Assembly: GCA_036936605.1 (NCBI GenBank)
Contig: JAUPFV010000004.1
Coordinates: forward strand, 123,815,706-123,879,705
DNA: 64,000 nucleotides
From: Limnanthes douglasii subsp. nivea
Taxonomy: Eukaryota; Streptophyta; Magnoliopsida; Brassicales; Limnanthaceae
Direction: 5' to 3'
Below the pieces are notes generated by a model, which was not told where the DNA came from, made no database searches, and saw only the letters and a program-made list of their open reading frames with translations. Below are positions 23,217-35,097 of the stretch, in pieces (within the stretch, counting starts at the first letter, position 1; the number at the start of each line of letters is the position of its first letter). A program made the position numbers and the translations under genes.

Positions 23217-23535
23217 GGTTATGTTCGAAGTCCTTTGGCAAGACCTAAAAAATTGCTCTTGAGCACCTGTGATAATATCCGGACCGATTTTAATTTGTGT
23301 AAATATTTTATCCGGACTGACAAAACTCTCAAAAACTCAAAGGTTTTACCATGAATCGTGGGACATGTGTCCCTCTCTGATTTGCCTCACCGGTCGTTTT
23401 CTCCTAGAACGACGCTCCCACTCATTTCAAAAAGTAACCTCTTTAATTAATGCTTGTGACGTCAGCACCATCTTTAATCATTACTTCCATGTTTTCGTAT
23501 TCTCCTAGGTTTCAGGGTATCTTTTGTTTCTTTAG

Positions 23536-23542
23536 TATAAAT
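23536..23542 (+). promoter_or_regulatory. TATA box of the Tat1 antisense gene
   Basis: TATAAAT lies about 105 bases upstream of the antisense-gene ATG at 23643. Tat2 has TATATAAAT (36906-36914) about 95 bases before its equivalent ATG. The shared position supports a real promoter facing opposite to the element's own genes. Confidence 0.55.
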
Positions 23543-23642
23543 CAACTCAGTTTTCACTGTTTTACTATCTTCATCATCTTTTCACTCCTATTCTCCAAAT
23601 ATTTTATCTCTTTTTTTAAAAAACCCTTCTTGGTGTAAGTTT

Positions 23643-26608
23643 ATGTTTACAACAAGAAACGCACTTGTGAAAGGTGGGTGGCTTAATCTTTTGGAGTTAG
23701 AGAAAGTACAAAGAGTCGAACGAGAAAGGCGTATTGCTGCAGGCCTCCCAGTTTCTCCTATTGACAAATATGAAACTCCATGCTCAGAGCCTGATCAAGG
23801 TTCGTCTTCTGCCAGAAGCTCTAAACCTAGAAGGTTATTTCAACCTAGTCTTTCACCGATCATCTCAGGCTCATCAGTCCAGGAGTCAAAGCCTATTATC
23901 GAACGAGAATAAGTAGTTATAAGTACCAAGAGACCGTCCCCGTTCATAGCCATGGGATCGGATGCTGACATCTCCCTAGAAAATCTAACGCTTCGACGAA
24001 GTGGCTGCTTAGTAAAAGGCCAGGTTGTTGCTCCACAGTCTAGATCTCCAAAATCAGTGCCTTTCAAAGTCTGGGGCCAAAGACAAAATTACAGAGTCAG
24101 AAGCACCCATCAAGGTTCCCAAGGACAAATTATCTGGTCCGGAGGCTACTAGTTCAAGCCTTCGAAATGAGCCCTCCGGATTTGAGCCCCAACCGGACTC
24201 CAGACCACAAAAGTAAAATGAAGCTCAGCCATCCGGACAGATTACTGAGCCAACCACCAGCACTTCTCTCCCAAAAACAACCGACAACCCTTCCATGGTA
24301 ATGGAAGACGTAATGGAGGACAGCGTTGAAGAAGCTCCTTTTGAGACTCATGTCTCCGGGCATAGTGAAGCCGCCATTGTCAAGAAAAGCAAGGGCAAAG
24401 ATAAGTTATGTTTAAAACACCCGAACCTGTCGGAGTTCCTTGAAGGAAGAGTGGGACCTTGCTTCCACAAAGTTAGTGTAAAGTATCTGCTAGCCATACA
24501 GAACATCAATTATCCTTTCATTCACACAGCTGAACTAGGCCGGATCCGGACGAAGTGGGGGATCCCAGAATCTGTTAAAGTGAGGATACCAGTCGATCCA
24601 GAGACGCCAATGGATTGAAAATCCAGTGAGATAGTTTTCTAAACAGAGTTATTCAAGTGGGGGCTTAGACTTCCCTTGGACCCAGAGATCGTCAGATATT
24701 TCAATCTGATAAAGCTCTGTCCAAGTCAACTGAGCCCCAATGCTTGGTTCACCCTCATGTCCTGTATCATGGCTTCCAGGCTCTCCGGAATCCCGCTTCT
24801 GATGAAGCAATATGTTGTTGTTGCCAGCCTTTGCAGAAATCATGTTATCCCCTTCTACCATTACAATATGGGTGACAACTTTAAAGTGGTAGATGACTTG
24901 CTTAAACCAGAGAGAAACTGGAAGACTCAATTTTTGTTTATCAGTGGTGCTTGGGAACACGGGAGGAAGATTAAAACTGATGTCAACCCAAGCATGCTTA
25001 CCAGTAGATGGAAAAGCACAGGTAAACACTTCATCACGTCTATCTACCTTTTTTTTATAACAAGTTTGTTTGTTTAATTTCTCTTCTTCTTTCTTGGGTA
25101 GTGCTGCCGAAGGAGTTTAGTGACTACTTGAAGGAAGGGCAGACTACTTGTGCCAAGCTGAATGCTTGGGCTACTGAAAAATGGGGAAATCGCTTCCACA
25201 ATTGTTATACCGGGGGCAACTTGGTGAGATCGTATCTCTGGAACAAAACCGGCCGGAGAGACTTGTCTTGGGAGGAATTAACCACTCCGCCCCCTCTAGA
25301 GGTCATTCTTCAGAAGACAGATGCAAATGATGAAAAACTAGCCTTGCCGGGCAGAGCTAAAGCCCCAAGAAAAATGAAAGGCAAGAAAGGCAAGGCTAAG
25401 TCAGACGTAGCTGAGGTCAACCCATGTGGTGTTGAGGAGACTGTCCCAACAAACCAAGAGAGGCATGACAAAGGAAGGATTGATGCTGCTTTGCTTCAAG
25501 TGGTAGAAAACGAGAGTACCAAAGAGGCAGTTGGATCTCCAAAGCCCCCAAAAGCTCCCAGGAAAGATCGAAAACGGGGAGTAGAAGGTGGAGATAGGGA
25601 GGCTAAGAAGAAGAAAATCTCCAGGGGAGATGAATTTGCTCTCCGACCTCCGGAGTCTCTTCCTCCGGTCGACCCAACAGACCCAACTCAAGCAGAGGAA
25701 ATCCCAAGTGACTTTCACACTGGAGAGGGCGCCGTAGGGGACATCAACATTGATGGAGTAGACATTAGTGGGCTTCGAGGGATTGATCTTTACTTTGAAG
25801 ACCTTGAGAAGGACGAGTTCGCTGGCCCTTACCTCCCCCCAAGTTCTTCGAACATAGTCACTTTCAACGGTAAATCTTTTTCTGTTCCAGGAGAGAATGA
25901 CGTGGTGACCCATTCCTTGTTGAGCAATATTCAGCCGGTGCTCAACTTGGAGAAGCAGGTGCGGAATCAATCAGCCATCATCAACACACTCACCTCTGAT
26001 AAAGAGAGTTTGTCTAGCAACCTCCTTACTGCCAACCAGAACGTTGAGGCATTAAAGAGAGAGAACGAGGAGTTGAAAAGGGGGAAAGAAGATTTGGCCA
26101 CCAAGCTGGCCATTTCGGAGGGAGTTATCAAAGACCTTCAATCCAAGTATTCTGACTTGGATAAGAATCTTTCCACTTAAAAAGAGGAGGTGAAGGCCAA
26201 AGATAACGTCATTCAGACCCTGACTAGTTATAAGACTTCACTCGAGGATGGTGTGTCTAAGGCTAAACAAGAAAAAGATGACTTGCTAGACCATCCAAGC
26301 CAAGATTGACGCATACACCAACAAGGTGATAGACTCCCAAAAGGAAAGGTATGTTGAAGTCAAATCAGACATGGTCTTGCTCTTCCATCAGAAATTTCCG
26401 AAGAGGACACTAGGAGATCTATGGCGATTTGTGGAGTATGATGACATCCCATTTCACACGATTGTGGATGGTAATAAGAAAAACTATTCCAGTGGTTGGG
26501 ATGACACACCTGATGAAGATGTATCAAGTGGTTGAGAGTCCAGATGAGAAAACCAATGATCGTAAGAAGAAGTCAAGTGAGGCTGGGCCCTCTAAGAAAG
26601 CTCAGCCT
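23643..26608 (+). pseudogene. Tat1 antisense gene (putative gypsy-type transposon protein with coiled coil)
   Basis: Encoded opposite to gag-pol, between the integrase end and the 3' LTR. The start MFTTRNALVKGGWLNLLELE is conserved in Tat2. A basic/Pro/Ser-rich N-terminal region follows, then at about 24400-25020 a domain with LFKWGLRLPLDPEIVRYFNL, LSPNAWFTLMSCIM and WKTQFLFISGAW, which resembles the Pfam family 'putative gypsy type transposon' (PF04195) as I remember it. An 80-bp intron is likely at 25022-25101 (GTAAAC...GGGTAG) and joins RWKST to VLPKEFSDYLK. The frame then runs to 26180: a Lys-rich linker, an acidic part, and a coiled coil at 25930-26170. After a stop the coil continues, ending in the WRFVEYDDIPFHTIVDG block. 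Shifts at about 23930, 24200 and 26300 break it. Function unknown. Confidence 0.75.
25022..25101 (+). other. Probable intron in the Tat1 antisense gene
   Basis: Begins GTAAACAC and ends with a T-rich tract and TTGGGTAG. Removing it fuses the upstream frame SRWKST with VLPKEFSDYL in phase. Confidence 0.62.
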
Positions 26609-26651
26609 TAAAGTATCAACTATCTTTCAATTTTTGTGTTTGAACTAAAGT

Positions 26652-26744
26652 CCTTGGATGGCCAAGGCATTTTTGTAATCGTGTCCGGCCCTTGTCCGGA
26701 CAAACTTGCTCTTTTAAAACTTCAAAGTCCTTGGATGGCCAAGG
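26652..26744. repeat. Duplicated hairpin motif CCTTGGATGGCCAAGG between convergent genes
   Basis: AAAGTCCTTGGATGGCCAAG occurs twice, with the hairpin part at 26652-26667 and 26729-26744 (offset 77). CCTTGG/CCAAGG forms a 6-bp stem. It lies between the 3' end of the antisense gene (26608) and the 3' end of integrase (27099). Tat2 keeps both copies at 38516 and 38579. Confidence 0.8.
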
Positions 26745-27098
26745 CATTTTACATATTTAATATCATTCTCCGGTATCTGCCGGACAATTTTATCTCACAC
26801 AACTCTTACATTGTTTTGTAGTTTCCCAATTTTGATGGCTTGTATTTAAATGGCCTTTGTTTATTTTAAAAGTATTTTAAAGTGGGAGTGTTTAAATTCT
26901 CCAATGACAAATGTTTAAATGGTCATCACTCCACCGAATCAATCCGATCTGTCATTCAAACCACTTTGTATTTTTCAAGAAGGCATCTATTAAAAAACCC
27001 AGACACCTTATTAAAATCTCCCCACGCCACCAGGGTAGGAAAGAGTATGCCCCATAATATTTACATGGACTTTAAACAAGTAAATATTTACATAGTTT

Positions 27099-28226
27099 TT
27101 ATTCTAGATACAAGCGGAGGTGTTCAATGTTCCAGGGGTGATTCAAATTCCTTCTATCTTTATCTTCGAGCCTGTATGTCCCAGGCTTAAGCTTTTTACT
27201 GACCACATAGGGTCCTTCCCAAGATGGAGCTAGCTTGTCGAACTGCTTCTCCTTGGTATACAGGAAGACGTTTCTCAGCACCTTATCACCTGGTTGAAAA
27301 TCCCTTCTTTTGATTCTGGAAGCAAATCTGCTTCTCATCAAACCCTGATAGTGTGTGGCTCTGAGGTGAGCCTTAACTCTTCTTTCTTCCATCAAGTCAA
27401 GTTGGTTTATGATTGCCACTTCGTTAGCTTGTTCGGAAAAATTGTGGACTCGGAATGAAGGGAGAGTGGCCTCTATGGGAGCTATTGTATCCATACCATA
27501 TACTAAGGCAAATGGGGACCCTTGTGTTGCAGCCCCGGGAGTAGTCCGGTAAGCCCATAGTACTTCTTGTAGATAACTTGGCCACTTTCCAGCAGCCCCT
27601 TCTAGATTCTTTTTAAGACCGGACAGGATGGTTCTGTTAGCTACTTCAACTTGACCATTTTCCTGTGGGTGGAAAGGAGAAGAGAAACAGTCTTGAATCC
27701 CTCTAGAGGCACAAAAACTCTCCACATCCTTGTTATTGAACTGTGGTCCATTGTCTGTGGTTATCTTTTGTTGAACTCCAAATCTGCAGCAAATATTAAA
27801 CACGATGAATTTTATAACAACTTTTGAAGTAGTTCCTGCCAATAGGGCTGCTTCGATCCATTTTGAGAAGTAATCAATAGCAACTATTATATTTCTGCAC
27901 CTTCCAGATGCCATGGGTAGAGGTCTCACCAAATCCAGCCCGCCACGAGCAAAAGGTATTGGCTCAGAAATCGACTCTAAAGGGACAGCTGTGATATGAA
28001 CTTCATTACCGTATCTTTGGCATGGATCACACTTCTTCACCAATTCCTTGGCATTCTGCATTATGGAGGGCCAATAGTACCCAGCTAACAAGACTCTTCT
28101 CGTTAGAGCCCTGAATCCACAGTGTGCTGATCCCTCGCCATCGTGCAATTTGGAGAGCACTATTTGGGACTCTTCGACCCCCAAACATCGTAAGAGAGGT
28201 CTACTAAAGGATTTTTTTATAAACAA
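27099..28226 (-). pseudogene. Tat1 integrase
   Basis: Open frame of 375 codons. Zinc-binding part: LHDGEGSAHCGFRAL with the two His, then KKCDPCQRY with the two Cys. Core: the first catalytic Asp in GGLDLVRPLP, the second in ITTDNGPQF, the Glu in NGQVEVANRTI. Then the plant gypsy block [21 protein letters not shown] and a C-terminal part with FQPGDKVLRNVF and KLAPSWEGPYVV, ending GTYRLEDKDR and LRLYLE. All key residues are present. The frame is separate from the RNase H frame, which it overlaps by about 20 bases, so a frameshift has cut the polyprotein here. Confidence 0.9.
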
Positions 28227-29124
28227 TTTCTCTTAAGATGACAAAACCACAAGCCTTATACTTCACTTTCCTTGCCACTGCTTTTTCCGGAGGCAAGATG
28301 CCATATGAGAGGTATTGAAAAAGAGGAAATCTCCAATCTTGAGGTTGATTTACTTGTATATTTAAACTTTCTTCTTCCTTGTTCTGACTGAGTTGAATGG
28401 ATGGGCACTCTTGCACATGAATCCATGGGTAGGACTCAGAATAGGCTATGGTTGCCAAGGAGTCTACCAGCGTATTTTCTGTTCGGGGTATGTGCTCATA
28501 GGTGATGTTTTTGAAATTAAGAGCCATTTCTTTAAGAACAAATAAATATTTAACCAATTGCTCCTTTTTTGCCTCAGATTGACCTTGTGCATGATGGATT
28601 AGAAGTTGGGAATCGCTCATTAACCTGACCCTTTTGACTCCACAAATTAAAGTTAATTTCAAGCCAGCTATATCGGCTTCATATTCAGACTCATTATTGG
28701 AAGCCCTGAAAGCAAAACATATAGCATGGTACATTTTGTCACCGTACAGAGAGGTTAAACATATTCCAGCACCACAACCCATGGTACTCGATCCTCCATC
28801 AGTTCGGACAACCTATACTTTCTTAGCATTTTCAATTGTTGCTTGTTTAGTGTCTATGTCCGAGTGAAATTCAACTAGGAAATCAACAACAGTCTGAGCC
28901 TTGACTGTTGTACGAGGGGAAAAATCAATATCATAGTCTCCCAGCTCCACTGACCACTTGGTCATTATGCTTGAAATGTCTGCCTTTTGAAGAACGTTTC
29001 TCAAGGGAAAAGACGTCCAGACAATGATAGAGTGAGACTGAAAGTAGGGCCTCATTTTCTTAGCAGCAATTACTAAGGTCAGTGCTAGTTTTTCAAGTTT
29101 TAAATATCTTTTTTTCTGCATCAA
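28204..29124 (-). pseudogene. Tat1 dual RNase H (gypsy type plus archaeal-like)
   Basis: Two RNase H domains in tandem. The gypsy-type one (29124-28830) reads YLKLEKLALTLVIAAKKMR, SVELGDYDIDFSPRTTVKAQ. The second starts VVRTDGGSSTMGCGAGI and has the four acidic residues expected of the archaeal-like type: DGGSS, NNESEYEA, LMSDSQLL and ENTLVDSLA. A TAG at about 28813 separates them. The pair is diagnostic of the Tat lineage; in that lineage the second domain is thought to have taken over RNase H activity. Confidence 0.88.
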
Positions 29125-29190
29125 TCAAGCTTTTGCTGATATAGTACACCAGACGAAGATAATTATCCACCTCCCTTACTAGCACCGCAC

Positions 29191-30213
29191 TTAGGGCACA
29201 GAAACCGCCAAGTATATGTAGAGTGTCTCTCCATCAACAGGTTTAAACAAAGTTTTTGGGAAGGATAAGTGCTTCTTAATTTCATCGAAATCCTGGTCAC
29301 ACTGTGGAGACCAATTAAACTCTTTTGCACCTTTCAAAGTTTGAAAAAACGGGGCACACCTATCCGAAGACCTTGAAATAAAACGGTTTAGAGCAGCTAA
29401 CCTCCCTGTCAATCTTCGTACTTTTTTAATATTCCGAGGAGGCTCCATTTGCAATAAAGCACTAAGCTGGTCTGGATCAGGCTGTATCCCTTTCTCACTT
29501 ATCACATACCCTAAGAATTTTCCGGACTGCACTCCGAAAACACACTTCTCTGGATTCAACTTTAAATTTACCTTTATCAAATTGGCAAAGGTTTCTTCGA
29601 GATCTGCTAAGTGTAGCTCTTCGTCCATACTCTTCACCATCATGTCATCGATATAGACTTCCATATTTCTTCTAATCTGGTTAGCAAAATCCTTGTCTAC
29701 TAATCTCTGATAAGTAGCCCCAACATTCTTTAGTCCAAATGGCATCACCTTGTAACATTGGAGGCCCCTATCAGTAACAAATGTAGTATGTTCTTGATCC
29801 TTTGGATCTACTTGAATCTGATTATACCCGGAGAATGCATCCATAAAGGTCAATAACTTGTTCCCAGATGTAGAGTCCACCAACTGATCAATTCGAGGGA
29901 CCGGATATAGGTCTTTTGGGCAAGCTCTATTGAGATCTGTGAAGTCGATGCACATACTCCACTTTTCATTATTCTTCTTTACTAACACCAGATTGGCTGT
30001 CCATAAAGGGTACTGAGATTCCTTTATGTGCCCCATCTTAGTAAGTCGGTCAACCTCTTGAATGATAACATCAACTTTATCTTTAGAAAAAGCTCTTTTT
30101 TGTATAACAGGTGATATATCCCTCCGGATGGATAGTTGGTGTGATATAATATCTGTTGGTACTCTGGTTACATCAGCATTGCACCAAGCAAAAAAATGCT
30201 GATGGTCTTTCAA
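29191..30213 (-). pseudogene. Tat1 reverse transcriptase
   Basis: 340-codon uninterrupted frame, the best kept part of the element. Blocks: HQLSIRRDISPVIQKRAF, EEV-like VDRLTKMGHIKES, VLVKKNNEKWSMCIDFTDLN, GNKLLTFMDAFSGYNQI, FGLKNVGATYQRLVD, and the active site VYIDDMMVKS, then NLKLNPEKCVFGVQSGKFLGY and the connection NRFISRSSDRCAPFFQTLK. The polyprotein is broken on both sides by stops, so it could act only if expressed separately. Confidence 0.93.
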
Positions 30214-30464
30214 AAAGCTAACACGTTAGTCTTTAATTCTGATGTCATCTTGGATCCGGTCTTGACACTTCTTCCTTCAGCTAGAGAGTGAGTTTCAACT
30301 TGTTCAATTGGTATTAAAACGCCAGGGTTCTCTCTAGGGTCATCAATTTCACCCTCTCCCCCAGAGGGACCCTCAAATTGATAATTTTCACTGATCCGGA
30401 CTGCCCCCAGAGTTCGAGGGGCCACTGACGTTGCATCACACTCTCTTGCTACCTTCTGACTGCT

Positions 30465-30926
30465 TCAGAAAACTCCCACTTGTCCTTGCACAACATATTT
30501 TAAACATTGGTGAACTGTTGAAGCCACAATATGCATCCTAGAGAGCCAAGATCTCCTCAAAATGGCATTATAACACGTAGGACAATCCACCATAATAAAA
30601 AGTATTCTGACCATCTTCTTAAAAGGGCCCTTGCCCAGCAAAACCTCTTCTTCAAATTCCCCGATTACGTAAGCTGAGCTTCCAGTGAAACCCACTATTG
30701 ACCTGTTCGAACGCTGAATCACTGCTGGATTCTTCATCTGTTTATAAGAAGTTAAAAAGAGGATATTGGCTGAACTACCGGTGTCCACCAAAATTTGCCT
30801 TATGTCATTGCCCCCAATGGATGCTTCTATCACACCAGCATCTTCATGGGGACCAGCTATGTCCCTCAAGTCATCTTCATCAAAAACAATGAAGCGGAAA
30901 AGAATTTGTGATTGATAGGAAGTCAT
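30465..30926 (-). pseudogene. Tat1 protease
   Basis: Aspartic protease with the active-site motif ILVDTGSSANILF (D-T-G-S) and, downstream, LGKGPFKKMVRILF and TCYNAILRRSWLSRM, the last being the usual gypsy YNAILGRPWL block. It ends at a stop just before VARECDATSVAP. Upstream it is separated from Gag by one stop codon. Confidence 0.88.
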
Positions 30927-30929
30927 GCC

Positions 30930-32785
30930 TCATTCCAGTTGGGTAGCTAAAGTATGAACATGCCTCTTTCTCGAAGAAGCCGTTGGTGCAGTCATAGTGT
31001 CTCCCCCAAATATTGTAAATGACACAAAAAAGCTGATGAGTCCGGATACCGTCTTGCAGTGTCTAGTGATAACACCCACCTTATTTCGTGTTGGATCAGG
31101 GTCCAAATATTCTGACTCTACATCAAACCTTTCAATTATCACCATAGCCCCATCCAGAGCCGATGTCCTTGCATTGTTTGGGCCAGTCCGATGAGCATTA
31201 TCTGGCCTATTTCCATTTCTTATTTTAACATAAGCCCCCAACTTCCCTCTCTCAATCAAATTCTGAACTTCTTGTTTCAGTGCGATGCAATCTTCAGTGT
31301 TATGGCCAGTATCATGATGATACTGAAAGAAACAATTATTACGACTTTCCCTAGGAGATTGTAATGCAGCCGGTTTTCTGAAATGTACTTCGTCTTTTGT
31401 TTTGTCATAAATGGTGGCCATATTTTCTTTCAACTCAGCAAACCACTCTGGTTGAACCCAAGGTCCTCGCTTATTTCTAGATTGTTGGTTCTGAGCTGGT
31501 GCAGCTGGGTGGGATTGAGCCTTGGCCCTATTATGACCCTGTCCGGCTTCCTTGGCCGTGTACCCGGACTGATAATAGTTTTAATTTGGTGCAGCTGGGG
31601 CAGATCTCACTTGCCGGTACACCCTAGTTTTCTTTGTTTCATCTACATTAATCTGTTTGCCGACCTAATTCACCAAACCTCCCCACTTCATGGCCTTTTT
31701 CCTGGTTACTGAATCAGCCAAATTGCCAGGGTTCCCTGCTTCAGCGAAGCTATTGCTACTTGTTCAAAGTAATCAGCTAATCCATTTTTGGTGTTCAAAA
31801 AGCGACTTATGTATTCCTTTAAAGACTCATTTGGTTCTTGGGCACAATGGATGATAGTATCTTCATTGCCCTTCACTTCTTTACTTCCAACGAACTGCCT
31901 CCGAAAAGCCACCCAAAAAGTATCAAAAATTCTGATGCAGCCTTGTGGCAGACTACTGTACCACTTCAGAGCACTCCCCGTAAAAGACTGGGAGAACGCT
32001 CGACAAAGTAACTTATCATCATCATCAAAATTCATCATATTTTTTTTGAATTGCTCCAGATGATTATCTGGATCTTTACTGCCATCATAATTCTCCATCT
32101 TTGTGTTGTCAAACCTCTTCGGAAGGTTTCCGGACAGTATCTTGGAGGATAAAGGAGGTTATCTCCAATTCCGGCCACGACTAAATACAGTATCTTCGTT
32201 GGGAGTTGCAAAGATCCCTGGTTCATCATGAAAGGCAAAAGGATCCACTAATAAGCGGTATACATGTCTCCGGCCATGGCTGTGGCTATGAGACGACCCT
32301 TTACCCAGATGCCTCTTCAACCTTCCATGCCTGTCCATTTTTCTTGAATATTTTTTGACCAACTTCTGTTTCTTCTTAGAACGGCCCTCATCGTTGCTGG
32401 ACGATAGGGATCATTCAACTCCATATTCGTTCGAGGAGCTACTAAAAGACTTTGAGTCTGAATCTGAGCTCTCCACCGGTTTAGACCGGTGAGACTTCTT
32501 TGAGCTAACATGAGTCTTTTTAGTACTCACATGGGTTTTTGATGGCTCATGCTCTCTTGGATTGTCAGTATGGTGAACTGATACTTTTGACTTTTCTTTT
32601 AAACCCATTTCCGCCCTTTTAGCAGCCCTCAAGGCTTTTATCTCAACTTTTTGTCGGTCTCGCTCCTCGATCATATATTCATCGTTTTCTCCCACCACTT
32701 CTGCCAAAGATGGTGGCAGTTCATGCTCGTCCGGATTCATCCGAACTGGTTTTTCTTGATGGTTTCGAATACTAGATTCAGGCAC
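30930..32785 (-). pseudogene. Tat1 gag
   Basis: From MPESSIRNHQEK at 32785 the minus strand encodes a charged N-terminal region with a short coiled coil (EERDRQKVEIKALRAAKRAE), a Ser-rich stretch and a basic His/Ser stretch (GKGSSHSHSHGRRH). The capsid core follows at about 32100-31720 (ENYDGSKDPDNHLEQFK, FTGSALKWYSSLPQGC, GSKEVKGNEDTI, ESLKEYISRFLNT), then NNCFFQYHHDTGHNTEDC (31330-31280), the Cys-His segment of this lineage. Stops near 32409, 32158 and 31660 and a frameshift near 31710 inactivate it. Confidence 0.88.
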
Positions 32786-32794
32786 CTTCTTCTC

Positions 32795-32812
32795 CCACCG
32801 TGGTCGCCAATT
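32795..32812 (-). other. Tat1 primer binding site
   Basis: On the minus strand, next to the LTR end (...AACCA, AA), TTGGCGACCACGGTGGGA. It has the form of the TGGCGCCGTxxxTGGGA-type primer sites of Tat elements. Which tRNA it pairs with is not settled by eye. Confidence 0.6.
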
Positions 32813-33188
32813 TGGTTTGGATTATTTCTGTCTGAGGGTAATTTAGTTAGGTGTTTTGAGGTGTTTCAAAGGTATTTAATGTTTAAGTAGTTTGTAGTGA
32901 GAGATTTGAGCTGTCTGGTTGTATTAAATGTTCATTACTCTCATTAATGAAAGTGGTTGGGTATTTATACCCTTAATTATGGGCCACATGGGATTTCGGG
33001 TCATACTTATGGAATTGGGTCGAGTTCAAAAACCCATTAGTTTATTAAGCAGATTAGCAATCAGCTTAGTCATAATGTGATTAGATTTTAACACTTTAGT
33101 CCTGTTCGGATGGTTCAGTGGATGGTTTTTGTCCGAATTGCCCCTGTCCGGTTTCCACAGTGAGTGGTGAGAAAATCTGGACTCATAA
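32813..33188 (-). repeat. Tat1 5' LTR
   Basis: 376 bp, the same length as the left LTR. Its outer end reads CTCATAA instead of CTCATCA (one mutation in the terminal CA) and is followed by the AAAAG target copy at 33189-33193. Confidence 0.9.
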
Positions 33189-33193
33189 AAAAG

Positions 33194-35044
33194 AATAAGG
33201 TGCTTATATTGAAAATAAAGAACCATACAAGAAAACATCTTAATAACTCAAAATATGGTTAAAGATCTTAATAGGAAAACTAGAGGTGACAACTTAATAA
33301 TTAGCCTAGATATGTCAAAAGCATTTGACAAGTTAGAATTCAGATTCATATATGAAGTAATGTCATCATTTGGTTTTAATCATCAAGTAATTAAGCTAAT
33401 TAAGAAAAGTATTGAAAACATCTCATATTCAGTAATAATTAATGGAAAAACCAATGGTTTATTTAACTATGGTAATGGATTAAGGCAGAGGGACCCTTTG
33501 TCCCCAAGCCTTTTTATTATAGTTGAAGAATTTTTAATAAGAGGCATAAACAATCTAATTGGCCAACACAAATCAATGTCTTATAACATGAAAAATTCTT
33601 TAAATATTAACTGTTTAGCATATGTAAATGATATCATCCTATTCCTAAATGGTTCACTAATAAACATCATGAAACTTTCATATTTTTAGATATATAACAA
33701 TTGCTCTCTAGCCAACAAATAAATATACAAAAAACAACATTTATAACTTCTACAAACATGAACATAACTAGGATTAATTCTCTGGAAAAACACTTAGGCT
33801 TCAACCAAGCTAGTTTACCTTTCAAATATTTAAGTATCCCAATACACACTAATAACTATTCTACTCACTTTGAGGACCTAATAGAAACAATAAAGAACAA
33901 AATTAATGAATGGAGCTCAAAAAACATTTCATTTGGAGGAAGAATAACATTAATCAAATTTGTTCTCTTATCTTACCCAACTTACTACTTACAATCCATT
34001 AAACTACATTTGAAAATAATATCATGAATTAGCAAACTTTTAAACAAATTCCTATGGGGTTACAATGAAAACAGTAAATCAATATTATGGTGTAACTGGA
34101 ATAATATATGTAAACCACATAATAAAAATGTTCTTAATATTAGGAGTTTAAAAGATATTCAGAAATCCTATTCATTTAAACTATGGTTTACCTTTAGAGA
34201 CAATAAAACCATGTGGTCTAAATTAATGCACTCTAAATATTACCAAAACATTCATCCATTACAATCTTCTTTAAGAACCATAAACTCTAAAACCTGGAAA
34301 AGAATGTTTGAGATTAAAGAAAAAGCTGAAAAACATATAATTTGGAAACTAGGCAAGGGAAACTTGGACTTTTGGTTAGATAGATGGCACCAATCTAAAC
34401 CAGCAATCACGTTAACATTAGCTAATTCACCCCACTATAATCTAACACAAGTAATTGAATACTGGGATAATAATAATTGGGATTTACCTAAACTATGGTT
34501 TTATTTACCACCTGCAAACATAAATGGAATCATCAAAACACAGATCAACTTAAGTGTTGAAGACTCCATCATCTGGAAGCTTTCCACTAATTGAGTCTTT
34601 AATTTAAACCAGTTAATGCACTAAGATAGAAAGACAAAGTCTCGCTAATTAAAGGAAAAATTTAGAACAATATATCTTCAAAGAAGTGTTCCTTCACCAT
34701 TTGGAGAGTATTAAATAACTTAATAAGTGTAGATACAATACTAAAAATAAAAGGATTTCAACTTACTTCCAAATGTCACAGATGTCAAAACATAGAATCC
34801 TTAAATCATGTCTTCATTTCTTGTGAATCTTCCTGGCATGTTTGGTCTTTATTTTCTGAAAAAATTAGCATTAGAATAGGCAGGCACATGACAATTAACC
34901 ACATTGTTAACTTATGGCTACTATCAACACCTAAAACCATCCACATACGTACTATTTTACCTTCATTGATAATCTGGTCTATATGGAATGCGAGAAACAA
35001 CTGTAAACACAAAGATATAGTTATCTCACATAAAAAGATAATCA

Positions 35045-35097
<53 letters not shown>

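Larger units (their letters stand above)
22826..33188 (-). mobile_element. Tat-lineage Ty3/gypsy retrotransposon (Tat1)
   Basis: 10,363 bp with two 376-bp LTRs, sense strand minus (5' LTR on the right). In its own order: primer site, gag, protease, reverse transcriptase, RNase H, a second RNase H of the archaeal-like type, integrase; then a gene on the opposite strand before the 3' LTR. The second RNase H and the extra antisense gene are hallmarks of the Tat (Ogre/Retand/Grande-like) lineage. The LTRs differ at about 30 of 376 positions by hand count, so the copy is far older than the Copia and CRM copies. All genes except the RT frame have stops or shifts. Confidence 0.94.
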
